From Caldilineae bacterium (GTDB taxonomy: Bacteria; Chloroflexota; Anaerolineae; JAAEKA01), in assembly GCA_020634555.1 (NCBI GenBank), contig JACKBK010000027.1:1-49293 (forward strand): a stretch of 49,293 nt of DNA, written 5' to 3'. The position numbers and the translations under genes are program-made. Positions 47,563 to 49,293 of this stretch are shown one piece after another (position 1 is the first letter of the stretch; every line of letters begins with the position of its first letter). The notes under the pieces are model-generated. The model had not been told where the DNA came from and did not search any database. It saw nothing but the letters and a program-made list of their open reading frames with translations.

Positions 47563-48639
47563 TCACCGCGCGGGCTGAATATCCACCACGTTGCCGAAGC
47601 CGTTGACCTCCACACGCCAGCGGCTGCCGGGTTGGTATTCCTGAAGCTGCTCCAGATTGCGCACCGACATGCGATAGGTCTCGCCGTCCCCGCCCAGAAT
47701 CACCGAATAGGTCTCCTCGCGGCCGGCCTCCCGCTGGTCGTTGTCCAGGACAGCCTCCGGCCAGTGCGGGCTGTAATCGGTGCCACTGGCGACTACCACC
47801 GGCGCGGCAACCCACGCCAGCGTCCGGTAGTCGCAATACGAGTCGTAAACCTCGTACTCGCAGTCCTTCACCACCTCACCAACGCCTGTGCCGGTGTCAA
47901 CGATGTAGGGGGTGCCGCAGACTTCCACCGAGTTGGGTTCGGGGTTCTGGCTGGTGCGTCGCACCTGCTGTTTGCACTGGACAGCCTCAGCACCTGCCGG
48001 CAGTTGGTCCTCCCAATCAGAGCGCGTTACCGGCACCAGCGCTTCGACCAGAATACGCCGCTGCCACTGCACTCCCTGTACCTCGACCACATCCTGGCTG
48101 CGTCGCAGACTCTGCACGGCAAAGAACCCGATACAGAGCACGATCACGCCGATGATCGCCGGGATCAGCCAGCGCGGCATGCCACTTCCGGCCGGCTTGG
48201 CCGGCTTTGGCTCAGGCTCACGGACAGGCTTTCCCAGGGGCGCACCGCAGTTGGCGCACTTGGTTGCGGTCGCGGGGTTTTCGCTGCCGCAGTTGTCACA
48301 AACAATAGGTGGACCAGCGCCGGGTCGATACGCGCCGACGACTCGCCCCGCCTCACGTTGTTCGCCCCCTTGCAGATCTCCGCCGCACTGCTTGCAACGC
48401 TCGGCGGTGGCTAAGTTGCGAGTGCCGCAGTAGGGACACGCAACATCCGGGCCGGCCTGGGCACGCGCGATCTTCTCCTCGTCGGTGAGCAACTCCCCGC
48501 TGGCCCCGGCCTCGAACTCGACCGAATCCGGCTGCGGGTTGCCGCATGTGACACACTTGATCGCCGTGCCCGGATTGCGGTTGCCGCAGTTGGGACAAGT
48601 CCATTCAAGGTCAACGTAGCCAACTGTTTGCTTGGTCAT
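47563..48639 (-). CDS. Triple zinc-ribbon membrane protein
   Basis: This 358-residue protein starts with three zinc ribbons of the CxxC-x10-CxxC kind: CPNCGNRNPGTAIKCVTCG (14-32), CPYCGTRNLATAERCKQCG (about 68-86) and CDNCGSENPATATKCANCG (about 114-132). A proline and lysine-rich stretch is followed by a single membrane helix (about 156-174, WLIPAIIGVIVLCIGFFAV). The C-terminal domain (about 180-358) is outside and rich in Trp, Tyr and paired Cys, with no known family. Its function is unknown. The start overlaps the stop of the methyltransferase gene by 4 bases, so the two are translated together. Confidence 0.8.
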   Translation of the reverse strand: MTKQTVGYVDLEWTCPNCGNRNPGTAIKCVTCGNPQPDSVEFEAGASGELLTDEEKIARAQAGPDVACPYCGTRNLATAERCKQCGGDLQGGEQREAGRVVGAYRPGAGPPIVCDNCGSENPATATKCANCGAPLGKPVREPEPKPAKPAGSGMPRWLIPAIIGVIVLCIGFFAVQSLRRSQDVVEVQGVQWQRRILVEALVPVTRSDWEDQLPAGAEAVQCKQQVRRTSQNPEPNSVEVCGTPYIVDTGTGVGEVVKDCEYEVYDSYCDYRTLAWVAAPVVVASGTDYSPHWPEAVLDNDQREAGREETYSVILGGDGETYRMSVRNLEQLQEYQPGSRWRVEVNGFGNVVDIQPAR

Positions 48640-49247
48640 TGCGGTCGTTCTCCTTCTGCCTCAGCCATACCTACGTCTGCCTCGTGTCGCTTGTCGCCTA
48701 CGATCCATGCACTTGGACTTCCATCGGTGACCACCTCGGCCGCCAGCCCGGCGCCGATCAGCATCAGCTTGAGGTGCTGGGGCGTATGAAAGTGGCTGCC
48801 CATCAACGCCAGTTTCTCGCCCAGTGCCATCAACTTGACGCGTGTCTGGCGGATGTCCGGCTCCTCGATGACGATCCGTCCACCAGGCTTGAGCATCCGC
48901 GCCAGCTCAATCACCGCCAGCGATTGGTTGGCAAAGTGATGCATTGCATCAACAACCACCACGCGATCGAACTGGCCGTCAGCAAAGGGCAGCCGCTCGA
49001 CCCGCGCCTGAACCGGGCAAGCCACTTGCTTGGCCTGCGCCTTGTTCAGCATCGGCGCGGACAGGTCGCTGATTACCAGACCTCCCACGCGGTCGCGCAA
49101 CAGAGCTGATACCCGCCCCGTGCCGCCGCCTGCATCCAACAGCCAGCCATCTTTCGGCAAACGCAGCAAGCCGGCCAGCCAGTCAGGATCGGGCGGCGGA
49201 ATGGCCCCGTCGTAGAAAGGGGCAAGGATGTCGAAGTGGTAGTTCAT
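48636..49247 (-). CDS. Class I SAM-dependent methyltransferase (UbiE/Methyltransf_11-like)
   Basis: This 203-residue methyltransferase has the usual motifs: LLDAGGGTGRVSALL (motif I, SAM binding), LVISDLSAPMLNKA (motif II acidic residue), LPFADGQFDRVVVVDAMHHF (post-I) and MLKPGGRIVIEEPDI (motif III). A C-terminal cap is rather short. The substrate is unknown; the fold is shared by quinone, lipid and small-molecule methyltransferases. ATG 49247 was chosen because MNYHFDILAPFYD is a typical beginning; a GTG nine bases upstream is also in frame. No clear Shine-Dalgarno site is seen. The sequence beyond 49256 holds no further recognisable gene. Confidence 0.88.
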   Translation of the reverse strand: MNYHFDILAPFYDGAIPPPDPDWLAGLLRLPKDGWLLDAGGGTGRVSALLRDRVGGLVISDLSAPMLNKAQAKQVACPVQARVERLPFADGQFDRVVVVDAMHHFANQSLAVIELARMLKPGGRIVIEEPDIRQTRVKLMALGEKLALMGSHFHTPQHLKLMLIGAGLAAEVVTDGSPSAWIVGDKRHEADVGMAEAEGERPQ

Positions 49248-49293
49248 AAAAGTCACTTGTGCTCAGAATCAGTTCTTTGTTTCATCTGCCCGA

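Overview
The window is a high-GC bacterial chromosome segment with compact, mostly operonic genes. The mix suggests a Chloroflexota bacterium (Anaerolineae, Caldilineae or Ardenticatenia-like). The clues are DUF2079 and GT39-type membrane glycosyltransferases, a dockerin-tailed secreted protein without visible cohesins, DUF5678/retropepsin and PIN-type toxin-antitoxin remnants, a fused MoaD-MoaE, and several genes whose -10 box sits 6-8 nt before the ATG (leaderless type). This assignment is inference from gene content. No 16S rRNA is present.

Layout. 0-3.5 kb: a minus-strand beta-oxidation operon (thiolase, 3-hydroxyacyl-CoA dehydrogenase, enoyl-CoA hydratase). 4-8.5 kb: mutL, followed 3 bp later by a XamI-type restriction endonuclease and its adenine methyltransferase, then a Fic fragment. 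8.6-12.5 kb: fatty acid desaturase, dockerin protein, RlmI-like rRNA methyltransferase and a small membrane protein. 12.6-13.5 kb: three tRNAs and a DivIC/FtsB-like division protein. 13.5-16.1 kb: a family 5 solute-binding protein, secG and a DUF1269 protein. 16.1-24.1 kb: a minus-strand sugar locus (LacI regulator, sucrose-phosphate-synthase-like GT4, PfkB kinase, solute-binding protein, two permeases, no ATPase). 24.2-30.8 kb: DUF2079 membrane protein, NAD-dependent epimerase and GT39-like membrane protein, probably for cell-surface glycans. 30.8-34.2 kb: TPR protein, nitrilase-family amidase, degenerate receiver protein and LCAT-like hydrolase.

34.3-37.1 kb holds the most unusual coding block. 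After a strong promoter and a 250-nt leader come scpB, two overlapping genes that each join an N-terminal helix-turn-helix to a C-terminal Sm/Hfq-like segment, and a small acidic protein. 37.2-39.3 kb: a membrane gluzincin and sfsA. 39.36-39.56 kb: a self-contained small transcription unit (consensus promoter, near-perfect Shine-Dalgarno, 17-codon ORF, mutually exclusive RNA helices, terminator). 40.1-41.5 kb: an apparent rnpB operon in which RNase P RNA precedes six tRNAs under one near-consensus promoter and one terminator. 41.7-44.9 kb: molybdenum cofactor genes (moaD-moaE fusion, moaC, moeA), interrupted by a DUF5678 gene that appears deletion-fused to a retropepsin remnant. 45-46.1 kb: DUF1801 and TMEM175-like genes. 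46.1-47.5 kb: a graveyard of frameshifted defence-type genes (HsdS tail, VapB/VapC-type pair, a small protein). 47.5-49.3 kb: a zinc-ribbon membrane protein and a SAM methyltransferase.

Repeats include a REP-like hairpin family (9.8, 22.9, 23.0 and 41.5 kb) and 7-nt-period repeats (2.2-2.3 kb, and inside the GT39 gene at 28.8 kb).
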